This document shows, piece after piece, positions 25,287 through 34,375 of a stretch of 64,000 nt of DNA. The stretch's first letter is position 1. Each line of letters starts with the position of its first letter. The notes below the pieces were generated by a model, which worked only from the letters and a program-made list of their open reading frames with translations, searched no databases and was not told where the DNA came from. The DNA is from Streptomyces sp. BHT-5-2. Its GTDB lineage: Bacteria; Actinomycetota; Actinomycetes; Streptomycetales; Streptomycetaceae. The stretch lies in contig NZ_CP081497.1 of NCBI RefSeq assembly GCF_019774615.1, positions 62,001 to 126,000 of the forward strand, in the 5' to 3' direction. The position numbers and the translations under genes were made by a program.

Positions 25287-26285
25287 GTGAAGGCATGGCG
25301 CGTGCACGCGAACGGGGAGCCGCGAGCGGTGATGCGGCTGGAGGAGGTGCCGGACCCGCAGCCGGGACCGGGCCAACTGCTGCTGCGGGTCCGGGCGGCC
25401 AACGTCAACTTCCCCGACGCGCTGCTGTGCCGGGGCCAGTACCAGGTCCGGCCCCCGCTCCCGTTCACCCCCGGCGTGGAGATCTGCGGCGAGGTGCTGG
25501 CCGTCGGCGAGGGCACGGCCGGTGAGGTCGGTGCCCGGGTGCTGGCCCAGCCCGCGCTCCCCGGCGGCGGCTTCGCCGAACTCGCGGTCGCCGACGCCGC
25601 CACCGTCCGCCCGGCCCCCGAGGCGCTGGACGACGCCGAGGCCGCCGCGCTGCACATCGGCTACCAGACCGGCTGGTTCGGACTGCACCGCCGGGCCCGG
25701 CTCCAGGCCGGCGAGACGCTGCTGGTGCACGCCGCGGCCGGCGGCGTCGGCAGCGCCGCCGTCCAGCTCGGCCGGGCCGCCGGCGCCCGCGTCATCGGTG
25801 TCGTCGGCGGCCCCGAGAAGGCCCGCACCGCCCTGGAACTGGGCTGCGACCTCGTCCTCGACCGCCGCAGCGACGACCTGGTCGCCGCCGTCAAGGAGGC
25901 CACCGGCGGACGGGGCGCGGACGTGGTCTACGACCCGGTCGGCGGCGACGCGTACGCCAAGTCCACCAAGTGCATCGCCTTCGAGGGCAGGATCGTCGTC
26001 GTCGGCTTCGCCGGCGGCACCGTCCCCACCCCGGGCCTCAACCACGCCCTGGTCAAGAACTACTCGATCCTGGGCCTGCACTGGGGCCTGTACAACGCCG
26101 AGGACCCGGCCGCAGTCGACGCCTGCCACGAGGAGCTGACCAAGCTCGCCGCCCGGGGCGCCGTCGCGCCGCTGATCGGCGGACGGGTGCCGCTGTCGGC
26201 GGCCGCCGACGCCGTCCAGCGGGTCGCCGACGGGGACTCCGTCGGCCGCCTCGTGGTCGTTCCCGGAACGGAGGAGACCCGATGA
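25287..26285 (+). CDS. NADPH:quinone oxidoreductase-type MDR dehydrogenase
   Basis: 332 residues, zinc-independent medium-chain dehydrogenase. The catalytic-domain region VRAANVNFPDALLCRGQYQ replaces the zinc ligands, and the Rossmann motif is HAAAGGVGSAAVQLG (about 150). KSTKCIAFEGRIVVVGFAGG is typical of the QOR/acyl-CoA reductase subgroup. The GTG start has GGAGG 6 bases upstream. It overlaps the following acyl-CoA dehydrogenase by 4 bases (ATGA), so the three genes are translated together. The electron acceptor is unknown; enoyl-CoA or quinone reduction are the main possibilities. Confidence 0.88.
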   Translation: MKAWRVHANGEPRAVMRLEEVPDPQPGPGQLLLRVRAANVNFPDALLCRGQYQVRPPLPFTPGVEICGEVLAVGEGTAGEVGARVLAQPALPGGGFAELAVADAATVRPAPEALDDAEAAALHIGYQTGWFGLHRRARLQAGETLLVHAAAGGVGSAAVQLGRAAGARVIGVVGGPEKARTALELGCDLVLDRRSDDLVAAVKEATGGRGADVVYDPVGGDAYAKSTKCIAFEGRIVVVGFAGGTVPTPGLNHALVKNYSILGLHWGLYNAEDPAAVDACHEELTKLAARGAVAPLIGGRVPLSAAADAVQRVADGDSVGRLVVVPGTEETR

Positions 26286-27520
26286 CCGACGCCGCCGACC
26301 TGCGCCGGCGCACCGCCGACCTGCTCGCCGCCCACCCGCCCACCCGTCGCCCACGACCACCCTTGGCCGAGGGCCCTGCGGGCCCGCACCTCTGGTCTGG
26401 CACCGACCGGCTGGACTTCCTGGGCGCCCGCTTCGACGCCGGGCTCGCCTGGGTGCACTTCCCCGAGGGCCTGGGCGGCCTGGACGCCCCGCGCTCACTC
26501 CAGGCCGTCGTGGACGCCGAACTCGCCGCCGCCGGCGCCCCGGACAACGACCCCGGCCGGATCGGCATCGGCCTGGGCATGGCCGCCCCGACGATCCTCC
26601 GCTACGGCACCGAGGAGCAGAAGAAGCGCTTCCTGCGGCCGCTGTGGACCGGCGAGGAGGTGTGGTGCCAGTTGTTCAGCGAGCCCGGCGCCGGCTCCGA
26701 CCTGGCCGCGCTGGCCACCCGCGCCGTCCGGGACGAGGACGGCGACTGGATCGTGGACGGGCAGAAGGTCTGGACCTCCAGCGCCCACCTGGCGCGCTGG
26801 GCGATCCTGGTCGCCCGCACCGACCCGGCCGTCCCCAAGCACCGCGGACTGACCTACTTCGTCTGCGACATGACCGACCCCGGCGTCGAGGTGCGGCCGC
26901 TGCGCCAGATCACCGGCGAGGCGGAGTTCAACGAGGTCTTCCTCACCGGCGTGCGCATCCCCGACGCCCACCGCCTCGGCGACGTCGGCGACGGCTGGCA
27001 GGTCGCCCGCACCACCCTGATGAACGAACGGGTCGCCATCGGCGGCGTCCGCACCCCGCGCGAGGGCGGGATGATCGGCGTCGCCGCGGCCGCCTGGCGC
27101 GACCGCCCCGAGCTGCGCACCCACGACCTGCACCAGCGGCTGCTGACCCTCTGGGTGGAGGCCGAGGTCGCCCGCCTCACCGGCGAACGGCTGCGCCAGC
27201 AGCTGTCCATGGGCCAGCCCGGCCCCGAGGGCAGCGGGATGAAACTCGCCTTCGCCCGGCTCGCCCAGCAGATCAGCGGCTGGGACGTGGAGTTCCGCGG
27301 CGAGGACGGCCTCACCTACGACGACTGGACGCTGCGCCGCCCCGACGGCGTCGACTTCATCGGCCGCGAGGCCGGCTACCGCTATCTGCGCGCCAAGGGG
27401 AACTCCATCGAGGGAGGCACCTCCGAAGTGCTGCTCAACATCGTCGCCGAGCGTGTCCTGGGCCTGCCGCCCGAGCCGCGCACCGACAAGGACGTCGCGT
27501 GGAAGGACCTCCCCCGATGA
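26282..27520 (+). CDS. Acyl-CoA dehydrogenase (large-subunit type)
   Basis: 412 residues. Motifs: WCQLFSEPGAGSDLAALATRA (FAD region, about 125), GQKVWTSSAHLA (about 162), GDGWQVARTTLMNERV, and KGNSIEGGTSEVLLNIVAERVLG near the C-terminus. In the GGTSE segment this class of long-chain/terpenoid-type ACADs often places no catalytic Glu, relying on the partner. It starts in the ATGA overlap with the oxidoreductase and overlaps the next ACAD, a layout typical of actinobacterial heteromeric (alpha2beta2) FadE pairs. Confidence 0.9.
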   Translation: MTDAADLRRRTADLLAAHPPTRRPRPPLAEGPAGPHLWSGTDRLDFLGARFDAGLAWVHFPEGLGGLDAPRSLQAVVDAELAAAGAPDNDPGRIGIGLGMAAPTILRYGTEEQKKRFLRPLWTGEEVWCQLFSEPGAGSDLAALATRAVRDEDGDWIVDGQKVWTSSAHLARWAILVARTDPAVPKHRGLTYFVCDMTDPGVEVRPLRQITGEAEFNEVFLTGVRIPDAHRLGDVGDGWQVARTTLMNERVAIGGVRTPREGGMIGVAAAAWRDRPELRTHDLHQRLLTLWVEAEVARLTGERLRQQLSMGQPGPEGSGMKLAFARLAQQISGWDVEFRGEDGLTYDDWTLRRPDGVDFIGREAGYRYLRAKGNSIEGGTSEVLLNIVAERVLGLPPEPRTDKDVAWKDLPR

Positions 27521-28662
27521 GCCCCACGACCCCGGCCGCCACGCCCGACCTCCTCTACTCCGAGGAGGAGGAAGCGCTGCGCGCCGCCGTACGGGCGCTG
27601 CTCGCCGACCGCGCCGATCCGGCCACCGTGCTCGCCGCCGTGGAGAGCGGCCGGCCCCACGACCCGGACCTGTGGCGCGCCCTGACCGCCGGGATCGGCG
27701 CCGCCGGGCTGCTGGTCCCCGAGAAGCTCGGCGGACAGGGCGCCGGCCCCAGGGAGGCCGCCGTCGTCCTGGAGGAACTGGGCCGCGCGGTCGCGCCGGC
27801 GCCCTATCTGACCAGCGCGGTGCTCGCCGTCACCGCGCTGCTCGGCTGCGACACCGGCCGGCCGGAGGTCGCCGGCCCGCTGGCCGCGCTCGCCGAGGGC
27901 CGTACCGTCTGCGCGCTCGCCGTCCCGCTGCCCACCGCACCGGGCGGCACCGGCCCGGCCACCGTACGGGCGGACGCCGCCGGCGCGCTCACCGGGCGGA
28001 TCACCTCCGTCGCGGACGCCGCCGGCGCGGGGCTGCTACTCGTCCCGGCCGACGGCCCGGACGGTCCGGCGCTGTACGCGGTGCAGGCCGCGGCCGACGG
28101 CGTGCGCAGCGAACCGGTCACCCCGCTCGACCTGACGCGGCCGCTGGCCCACGTGGTCCTCGACGGCGCGGCCGGCCGCCCGTTGGCCCGCGGGGAGCAG
28201 GCCCGCGTCGCCGTCGAGCGCGCGCTGCGCACCGGCGCGGGGCTGCTCGCCTCGGAACAGCTCGGACTCGCCGAGTGGTGCCTGACCGAAACCGTGCGGT
28301 ACACCCGCGAGCGCACCCAGTTCGGCCGCCCGATCGGCTCGTTCCAGGCGCTCAAGCACCGGATGGCCGCCCTGTGGCTGGACGTCGCCTCCGCCCGGGC
28401 CGCGGCCCGCAACGCCGCCGACGCGCTGGCCGGCGACACTCCGGACGCGCCGGTGGCGGTCGCGCTGGCCCAGGCGTACTGCGCGCCGGTGGCGGTCCGC
28501 GCCGCCGAGGAGTGCATCCAGCTGCACGGCGGTATCGGGATGACCTGGGAGCACCCCGCGCACCTCTTCCTCAAGCGCGCCAAGAGCGACGAACTCGCCC
28601 TCGGCACACCGGGCCGCCACCGGGCGGCGCTGGCCGGACTGGTCGACCTGGCCGCGCCGTAG
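27517..28662 (+). CDS. Acyl-CoA dehydrogenase (partner subunit)
   Basis: 381 residues. LYSEEEEALRAAVRALLADR at the start, GLLVPEKLGGQGAG, YTRERTQFGRPIGSFQALKHRMA (about 262) and QLHGGIGMTWEHPAHLFLKRAK (about 330) are ACAD C-terminal-domain hallmarks. The usual N-terminal FAD/substrate loop is poorly conserved (low-complexity GTGPATVRADAAG), which supports it being the partner of the preceding ACAD rather than an independent enzyme. In mycobacteria such pairs act in sterol side-chain and polyketide-like acyl-CoA oxidation. The start is the ATGA overlap at 27517. Confidence 0.88.
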   Translation: MSPTTPAATPDLLYSEEEEALRAAVRALLADRADPATVLAAVESGRPHDPDLWRALTAGIGAAGLLVPEKLGGQGAGPREAAVVLEELGRAVAPAPYLTSAVLAVTALLGCDTGRPEVAGPLAALAEGRTVCALAVPLPTAPGGTGPATVRADAAGALTGRITSVADAAGAGLLLVPADGPDGPALYAVQAAADGVRSEPVTPLDLTRPLAHVVLDGAAGRPLARGEQARVAVERALRTGAGLLASEQLGLAEWCLTETVRYTRERTQFGRPIGSFQALKHRMAALWLDVASARAAARNAADALAGDTPDAPVAVALAQAYCAPVAVRAAEECIQLHGGIGMTWEHPAHLFLKRAKSDELALGTPGRHRAALAGLVDLAAP

Positions 28663-28672
28663 AACGGCCGCG

Positions 28673-28705
28673 GACCGGCGCCGCGACCCGCCGCTGCGGC
28701 CGGTC
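28673..28705. terminator. Hairpin between convergent ACAD operon and secreted protein gene
   Basis: GACCGGC and GCCGGTC with a 19-base loop region. The right arm overlaps the stop codon of the opposite gene. Confidence 0.4.
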
Positions 28706-29291
28706 AGTCGGTGACCGCGAACGGCCGGCTGAAGGCGTGTGCGGCGCCGTTGCCGGCGGTCACCTCCAGGGCGTACGCCTTGCCGGGCGGCACCTCGGGC
28801 AGGGTCACCAGGGCCTCGCCGGCCGGCCCGGCCCCGGCCCGTGGGGAGACCATCGCCAGCCGCTGTATCCGGCCCCGGCCGGCGGCCGCGTTGAGCCAGA
28901 CGTCCACCTCGGTGCCGGTGGTGTTGGTCCAGGCGACCGGGAAGCTGCCCTTGGCCCGCAGGCTGGCCGGGCCGGCGGGCCCGGTGACCTGGATCCGCCC
29001 GCCCGGCCGGGCGGCGGGGCGGGAGTCGTCGGCTTCGACCGGCGCCGGGCCGGGGGCACCGACCACGGCGTCGGCCGCGGGCTCCTCGGGGACCGCCGGC
29101 CCGCCGAGGGCGACCGCGGCGCGGCCGGCGGCGGCCGGACCCGCGGCGGCCGCGGGCACCGCAGGGGGGACGGCGGACCGCGCGGTGCCGTGGTGGTGCG
29201 TGGGGGCCAGTTCGAGGACCAGCGTGCAGCCGACCGCGGTGGCGGCGACGGCGATGGCGAGGGAGTTGGCCGTCTCGGCGACCCTGCCCAT
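28704..29291 (-). CDS. Secreted or membrane-anchored protein with Ig-like C-terminal domain, function unknown
   Basis: 195 residues from the ATG at 29291, which has a near-perfect AAAGGAGG. Residues about 8-28 form a hydrophobic export segment, residues 30-95 a Pro/Ala-rich linker, and the last 95 residues a compact beta-rich domain (GRIQVTGPAGPASLRAKGSFPVAWTN..., LPEVPPGKAYALEVTAG..., FSRPFAV). The pattern VAWTNTTG, then VSLPEV/PPG-Y and SxPF resembles fungal-type Kre9/KNH Ig-like domains, but I cannot confirm the family. No catalytic motif is visible. It is convergent with the ACAD operon. The 282-base gap 29292-29573 contains the divergent promoters. Confidence 0.65.
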   Translation of the reverse strand: MGRVAETANSLAIAVAATAVGCTLVLELAPTHHHGTARSAVPPAVPAAAAGPAAAGRAAVALGGPAVPEEPAADAVVGAPGPAPVEADDSRPAARPGGRIQVTGPAGPASLRAKGSFPVAWTNTTGTEVDVWLNAAAGRGRIQRLAMVSPRAGAGPAGEALVTLPEVPPGKAYALEVTAGNGAAHAFSRPFAVTD

Positions 29292-29573
29292 CGCGTCCTC
29301 CTTTCGTCGGGGAGGGACGAGTCGTTCCTCGGGTCCCTTCCGCGGGCGGTGCCGCGGGGCGTGCCCGGGCGCCGTCGGGGAAGGGACGAGCCCGAACATC
29401 CCCGGCGACCTTGATCATCAAAAAGCCGCGCCCGGCGACCACCTGGATGGCCAGCTCCGGCGCGACAGGGCGGCCGCGGCACCGCATACTGCCCGCCGCC
29501 ACCGGACGATTGGTAAAGATTCAGCAAACCGTCAAGGGTGTCCTGAAAGTGCGGTTCGGGTAGCGTCGGAGCC

Positions 29574-30917
29574 ATGAAGACCGCAATCCGCCGTGCGCTG
29601 ATCGGACCGGTTCTCCTGCTGCTGGCGGCCCTCCTCGCGACCGTCACGGTGGCCACACCCGGCGCGCACGCCGCGGGCGGGCTGGACGAGGCGGCCGCCG
29701 CCCTGCGGAAGGGACCGGTTTACGTCGACCCCCGCGCCTCGGATCGGTTTTCGGCCGGCCAGGCGGACGCCCTGGCCAAGAAGATCAAGGACTCCGGCAA
29801 ACCGGTCTTCGTCGCCGTCCTGCCCCGGACCTCCGACTACCAGCCGGCCACCCTCCTGCGGGACCTGCGCACCAAGGTCGGCATCAGCGGCGTCTACGCC
29901 GTCGAACTCGGCGACGGCTTCAACGCCGGCGCCGACCCCCGCGTGATGCCGCGCACCGCCGTCCAGAACCTCGTCGGCGCCGTCGAACGCTCCCGGTACC
30001 CGACCGTCTCCGCCCGCCTGAACAGCTTCGTCGACACCGCCGTCACCGAGGCCCGCGGCCACGCCCCGGCCTCCTGGGGCGGCACCGGCGCCGGCTTCGA
30101 CACCGGCACCGCGGTCGGCATCGGCGCGCTGATCGTCATCGGGGGCGGCGGTGCCTACGCCATCGCCCGCCGCAACCGCCGCAGGCGGGCCGAGGAGGAG
30201 CGCGCCGCCCTCGAAGACCTGCGGATCGTGGTCGACGAGGACATCACCGCCTTCGGCGAGGAACTGGACCGGCTGGACTTCGACCCGGCCGCACCCGGCA
30301 CCGACGACCCGATGCGCGCCGACTACGCCCGCGCCCTGGACGCCTACGAGGACGCCAAGTCGGCGATGGCCGCCGCCGAGCACCCCGGCGACGTCCAGGC
30401 GGTGACCGAGGAACTGGAGGAGGGCCGCTTCGCCCTCGCCACCCTCGCCGCCCGCCGCGCCGGCGGGCCGCTGCCCGAGCGTCGGCTGCCCTGCTTCTTC
30501 GACCCCCGGCACGGCCCCTCCGTCACCGACGCCGTCTGGGCCCCGCCCGGCGGCGCCGAGCGCACTGTCCCGGTCTGCGCCGCCGACCGGAGCCGGCTGG
30601 ACGACGGCCGCGAGCCGCTGGCCCGCACCGTCCGCACCCCGCAGGGCGACCGCCCCTACTGGGAAGCGGGCCCCGCCTACGCCCCCTGGGCCGGCGGCTA
30701 CTTCGGCGGCGGGCTGCTCCCCGGTCTCCTCGTCGGCACCACCCTCGGCCACCTGATGGCGGCCGGCCCCGCCTACGGGGCCGACCTCGGCGACCACCAG
30801 GGCGCGGAGGGCGGCGACGCCACGGGCGCCGACTTCGACCCCGGTGACTTCGGCGGCGGCTTCGGCGGCGGGGACTTCGGGGGCGGCGGCGACGGCGGTT
30901 TCGGCGGCGACTTCTGA
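29574..30917 (+). CDS. Single-pass membrane protein with TPM-like extracellular domain and Gly/Asp/Phe-rich tail
   Basis: 447 residues. Signal peptide (about 1-33), then an extracytoplasmic domain (about 36-150: GPVYVDPRASDRFSAGQADALAKKIKDSGKPVFVAVLP) resembling the TPM/YgcG fold. One transmembrane helix (GIGALIVIGGGGAYAIA, about 180-200) leads to a cytoplasmic acidic helical region (about 205-300), and the tail consists of GGGFGGGDFGGGGDGG-type repeats. This is a common Streptomyces architecture of unknown function. TAGCGT at 29561-29566 lies 7 bases before the ATG, so the message may be leaderless, although GGAG is also close. Confidence 0.72.
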   Translation: MKTAIRRALIGPVLLLLAALLATVTVATPGAHAAGGLDEAAAALRKGPVYVDPRASDRFSAGQADALAKKIKDSGKPVFVAVLPRTSDYQPATLLRDLRTKVGISGVYAVELGDGFNAGADPRVMPRTAVQNLVGAVERSRYPTVSARLNSFVDTAVTEARGHAPASWGGTGAGFDTGTAVGIGALIVIGGGGAYAIARRNRRRRAEEERAALEDLRIVVDEDITAFGEELDRLDFDPAAPGTDDPMRADYARALDAYEDAKSAMAAAEHPGDVQAVTEELEEGRFALATLAARRAGGPLPERRLPCFFDPRHGPSVTDAVWAPPGGAERTVPVCAADRSRLDDGREPLARTVRTPQGDRPYWEAGPAYAPWAGGYFGGGLLPGLLVGTTLGHLMAAGPAYGADLGDHQGAEGGDATGADFDPGDFGGGFGGGDFGGGGDGGFGGDF

Positions 30918-30939
30918 ACCGCCCCGGCCGCCCGTCCCC

Positions 30940-31152
30940 TCACTCCTCCCGGCGGTCGCCCGGCACCACCCGCTTCGCGCCCGGGAAACGCGCGTACCGC
31001 GGCCGCGCCGCGAAGTCGGCGTAGCCCCACACCACTGCCCGGCCCACCTCCCGGCACAGGTGCGGCACCCGGTCCGGACCGAGGCGCACGCCGACGTGCG
31101 CGCCGCACCCCTCCGGCCGCCCGGCGACGGCCCGGCCCGGGGTGACGGGCAT
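30940..31152 (-). CDS. Small hypothetical protein, 70 residues
   Basis: An open frame with strong third-position G/C bias and ordinary amino-acid composition (VVWGYADFAARPRYARFPG), unlike the shadow frames around it. An in-frame stop sits directly before the ATG, and no good ribosome-binding site is visible. It may be a real short gene or the 3' remnant of a longer one. The downstream end (30918-30939) converges on the TPM-like gene. I do not recognise it. Confidence 0.35.
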   Translation of the reverse strand: MPVTPGRAVAGRPEGCGAHVGVRLGPDRVPHLCREVGRAVVWGYADFAARPRYARFPGAKRVVPGDRREE

Positions 31153-31403
31153 TCAGGTGGCCCGGCTCCCGGATGGCGGGCGGCCGAGCAGGCGACGTTG
31201 CGCAGCGCCCCGGGCAGTGCCTCGAACGCGACGGGGCCGTGGGCGGTGGGGACTTGGCGACGATCGGCGAGGGCCAGCGCCCCATCATGCCGCCGTTCTC
31301 CCCGTGCTGGCCCGCGCGGTGTCGGCGAGGCTCGTTGAGGGCCGATCCCTGCACCCGCCCACCTCCGGGCGGGATGTGTACTCGACACCGCGAGGAGACC
31401 CCC
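31153..31403. other. Gap upstream of the streptogrisin-like protease gene
   Basis: 251 bases with no supportable gene. On the minus strand a short stretch next to the 30940 frame has coding-like bias, which may be decayed coding sequence. The protease promoter should lie in the last 70 bases. I see no clear -35/-10 pair. Confidence 0.3.
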
Positions 31404-32630
31404 ATGCAACGCCGCATTCCCAAGGCCGCACTGTGGAGCGCGGCCGCGGCCGCCCTGGTGGCGGCCGTCGCCCCGAACGGCCCGGCGGGGGCCCTGCCGA
31501 AGTCCGACCCCAGCCCCCAGCCCGCGCAGCGCAGCATGCTCGACGCGATGCGCCGGGACCTCGGGCTGTCCCCGGCCGAGGTCCGGAACCGGCTCGCGCA
31601 GGAGGCCGAGGCGCAGCACACCGCCCTGGCCGTGCGCCGGGCGCTGTCCGCGCCGCCCGCCGGGATGTGGTTCGACAAGTCGCTCGGCCGGCTCGTCGTC
31701 GCGGTCAACGGGCCCGACGACGCCCGGCGGGTCCGGGACCTGGGGGCGGTCCCCAAGACCGTCCGGCACAGCCGGGAGACGCTGCGCGGCGTGGTCCGGC
31801 AGATCGCCGACCACGCCGGCCGGGGCATCCCGGGCGTCACCGGCTGGGGCATCGACGAGCGCGCCAACGGGGTCGTGGTGCGGGTCGACCGCGCGTCGCG
31901 CACCACCCGCACCGCCGGCTTCGAGAGCGCGGTCCGCCAGATCGCGGTCCGCTCCCGCGTCCCGGTCACCGTCGAACGCAGCGACCAGGCCCCGCGCCAG
32001 CAGAACGGCACCATCATCGGCGGCGAACGCTGGATGCCGGGGACCGACGGCATCTGCTCCATCGGCTTCGCGGTGACCGGACCAGGCCACCTCCAGGGTT
32101 TCCTGACGGCCGGCCACTGCACCCTCAAGGCCAACCAGTCCGCCTACGGCAAGGACGGCAGCCGCATCGGGACCTCCAACCACGGCGGGGCGCACAGCGT
32201 CAACGGCTACGCCGGCGACTTCGGCCTGGTGACGGTGAACCAGCCGGGCTGGAAGCTGACTCCGCTGGTGCGGGGCCAGGGCGGCAGCCCGGTCACCATC
32301 ACCGGCTCCCAGCAGGGGATCGTCGGGATGTCGATCTGCCACTCCGGCCAGACCAGCGGCTGGCACTGCGGCGAGATCACCCGCATCGACCAGACCGTGG
32401 ACTACGGCACCACCGTCATCTCCGGGCTGTCCTTCACCAACGCCTGCTCGGCGGCCGGGGATTCGGGCGGTTCCTACGTCAGCCAGCCCGGCGCCCCCAA
32501 GGCCGTGGGCGTGCACTCCGGGGGCGGCGCGGCGACCTGCGACGTCGGCGGGGACACCGTCACCATCTTCCAGCCGATCGACGAGCCGCTGCGGAAGTGG
32601 GACCTGAAGCTGGTGACGGGCACCCCGTGA
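31404..32630 (+). CDS. Secreted streptogrisin-like serine protease with prodomain (S1E)
   Basis: 408 residues: Sec signal peptide (about 1-30), alpha-lytic-type prodomain (about 40-190, LSPAEVRNRLAQEAEA, MWFDKSLGRLVVAV), then the chymotrypsin-fold domain (about 205-400). The triad is visible: LTAGHC (His), GDFGLV (Asp), AAGDSGGSYV (Ser). Cys pairs ICSIGF/GHC, ICHSG/HCG and ACSAAGD/ATCD match streptogrisins. It autoprocesses outside the cell and probably digests extracellular protein. The ATG at 31404 has GAGGAG 7 bases upstream. Confidence 0.94.
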   Translation: MQRRIPKAALWSAAAAALVAAVAPNGPAGALPKSDPSPQPAQRSMLDAMRRDLGLSPAEVRNRLAQEAEAQHTALAVRRALSAPPAGMWFDKSLGRLVVAVNGPDDARRVRDLGAVPKTVRHSRETLRGVVRQIADHAGRGIPGVTGWGIDERANGVVVRVDRASRTTRTAGFESAVRQIAVRSRVPVTVERSDQAPRQQNGTIIGGERWMPGTDGICSIGFAVTGPGHLQGFLTAGHCTLKANQSAYGKDGSRIGTSNHGGAHSVNGYAGDFGLVTVNQPGWKLTPLVRGQGGSPVTITGSQQGIVGMSICHSGQTSGWHCGEITRIDQTVDYGTTVISGLSFTNACSAAGDSGGSYVSQPGAPKAVGVHSGGGAATCDVGGDTVTIFQPIDEPLRKWDLKLVTGTP

Positions 32631-32704
32631 CCGCCCGCCACCGGGGACCCCGCGCTCCCTAGCGTTCCGCAGCCGTCCAGGACCGGTTCATGACCACACC
32701 TTTA

Positions 32705-32756
32705 CGACTGTTTTAATGGCAGCCGCAGAAATGCGAGCAGTTCGCAACAACAGTCG
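32705..32756. promoter_or_regulatory. Promoter region of the ABC importer with spaced inverted repeat
   Basis: CGACTGTT (32705-32712) and AACAGTCG (32749-32756) are perfect arms 36 bases apart. TTTAAT at 32712-32717 fits a -10 box, so the left arm lies on the promoter and the right arm in the leader. The DNA is AT-rich for the window. The spacing favours two half-sites for a looping or extended repressor over an RNA hairpin. Confidence 0.45.
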
Positions 32757-32779
32757 ATCTTCAAAAAAGGGGAGTGGGC

Positions 32780-34375
32780 ATGACGTCCCGGTCCATACGG
32801 CGAGCGGTCGCCACGGCGCTGGCGGCCACCACGGCGCTCACCGCGGCGGCCTGCGCCGCGCCGAACGAGGGCCGCGGCAGCAGCAAGCCCACCGACAGCG
32901 CGGTCGTCGGCATCGCCTACGAACCCGAGACCCTCAGCCCCCTCCTCGGCTACGGCAAGGACGGCAACTCCAAGATCTTCGACGGGCTGCTCACCCACGA
33001 CGCCGGCATGCACCTCAAGCCCGCCCTGGCCGCCGCCCTCCCCAAGGTCACCGACGGCGGCACCACCTACACCTACACCCTGCGCCCCGGCGTCACCTTC
33101 AGCGACGGCAAGCCCTTCACCGCCGACGACGTCGTCTTCACCTACGACACCATCCTCGACGAGAAGACCAACAACGCCTCCAAGGCCGAACTGGACGCCC
33201 TCGACACCGTCGAGAAGAAGGACGACCGGACCGTCGTCTTCCACCTGAAGTACCCCTACGCGCCGTTCGCCGAGCGCACCGTCCTGCCCATCGCCCCCCG
33301 CCACCTCGCCGGCCGACAGGACGTCAACACCGGCCCCTTCACCACCCACCCCGTAGGCACCGGCCCCTACGTCCTCACCAACTGGTCCAAGGGCGAGAAG
33401 CTCACCTTCACCGCCAACCCCCACTACTGGGGCGGCACACCCAAGGTGAAGCACCTCACCATGGCGATCATCAAGGACGACGACATCCGCGCCACCCGGC
33501 TGCGCTCCGGCGACCTCGACGGCGCCATCCTCCCGCCCGAACTCGCCGCCACCTTCAAGACCGACAACAACCGCACCACCCTCGCCGCCAGGACCTTCGA
33601 CTACCGCAACGTCACCCTGCCCAGCGCCAACCCGGTCACCGGCGACCGGGCCGTCCGCCGGGCACTCGACCTCGCCGTCGACCGCCAGGCCATGGTCGAC
33701 GGCATCCTCAGCGGCGCCGGCAAGCCCGCCTACGGGCCGGTGCCCACCGACAGCCCCTGGTTCGCCAAGGGCACCGAGCGCCCGCACGACCTCGGCAAGG
33801 CCCAGCGCCTCCTCGACGACGCCGGCTGGAAGAAGGGCCCCGACGGCATCCGCGCCAAGAACGGACAGCGCGCCTCCTTCACCCTCTGGTACCTCTCCGG
33901 CGACAAACTCCGCCAGGAACACGCCCTCGCCTTCGCCTCCGACGCCAAGAAGGCCGGTATCGAGGCCAAGGTCGAGTCCGGCACCTGGGAGGCCATCGAA
34001 CCCAACATGAAGCAGGACGCCGTCCTCGCCGGCGGCGGCAGCCCCGCCGACCCCGACTTCGACCAGTACCTGCTGCTGCACTCCTCGCTCGCCGGCGACG
34101 GCTTCAACAACATGTCCCGGTACGCCAACAAGACCGTCGACGACCAACTCGTCACGGCCCGCCGCACCGACGACCACACGGCCCGCAAGGCCGCCTACGA
34201 CACCATCCAGCGCGAACTGGCCGAGGACCCCGCCTACACCTTCCTCACCCACGTCGACCACCTCTACGTCGTCGACAACCGCTGGAAGGACCTCACCACC
34301 CAGGTCGAACCGCACGACCACGGCCTGGCCTCCGGCCCCTGGTGGAACGCCGAGGACTGGCAGCCCGCCAAGTGA
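32780..34375 (+). CDS. ABC importer substrate-binding lipoprotein (SBP_bac_5, oligopeptide/nickel type)
   Basis: 531 residues from the ATG at 32780 with AAGGGGAG 6 bases upstream. Lipoprotein signal ending LTAAAC (Cys near 25), so it is membrane-tethered outside. The SBP-5 signature LRPGVTFSDGKPFTADDVVFT (about 105) and DPDFDQYLLLHSSLAGDGFNN (about 420) are present. The family binds peptides, nickel chelates or sugars; the ligand cannot be told here. It opens a five-gene importer; its stop overlaps the next start (GTGA). Confidence 0.92.
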   Translation: MTSRSIRRAVATALAATTALTAAACAAPNEGRGSSKPTDSAVVGIAYEPETLSPLLGYGKDGNSKIFDGLLTHDAGMHLKPALAAALPKVTDGGTTYTYTLRPGVTFSDGKPFTADDVVFTYDTILDEKTNNASKAELDALDTVEKKDDRTVVFHLKYPYAPFAERTVLPIAPRHLAGRQDVNTGPFTTHPVGTGPYVLTNWSKGEKLTFTANPHYWGGTPKVKHLTMAIIKDDDIRATRLRSGDLDGAILPPELAATFKTDNNRTTLAARTFDYRNVTLPSANPVTGDRAVRRALDLAVDRQAMVDGILSGAGKPAYGPVPTDSPWFAKGTERPHDLGKAQRLLDDAGWKKGPDGIRAKNGQRASFTLWYLSGDKLRQEHALAFASDAKKAGIEAKVESGTWEAIEPNMKQDAVLAGGGSPADPDFDQYLLLHSSLAGDGFNNMSRYANKTVDDQLVTARRTDDHTARKAAYDTIQRELAEDPAYTFLTHVDHLYVVDNRWKDLTTQVEPHDHGLASGPWWNAEDWQPAK

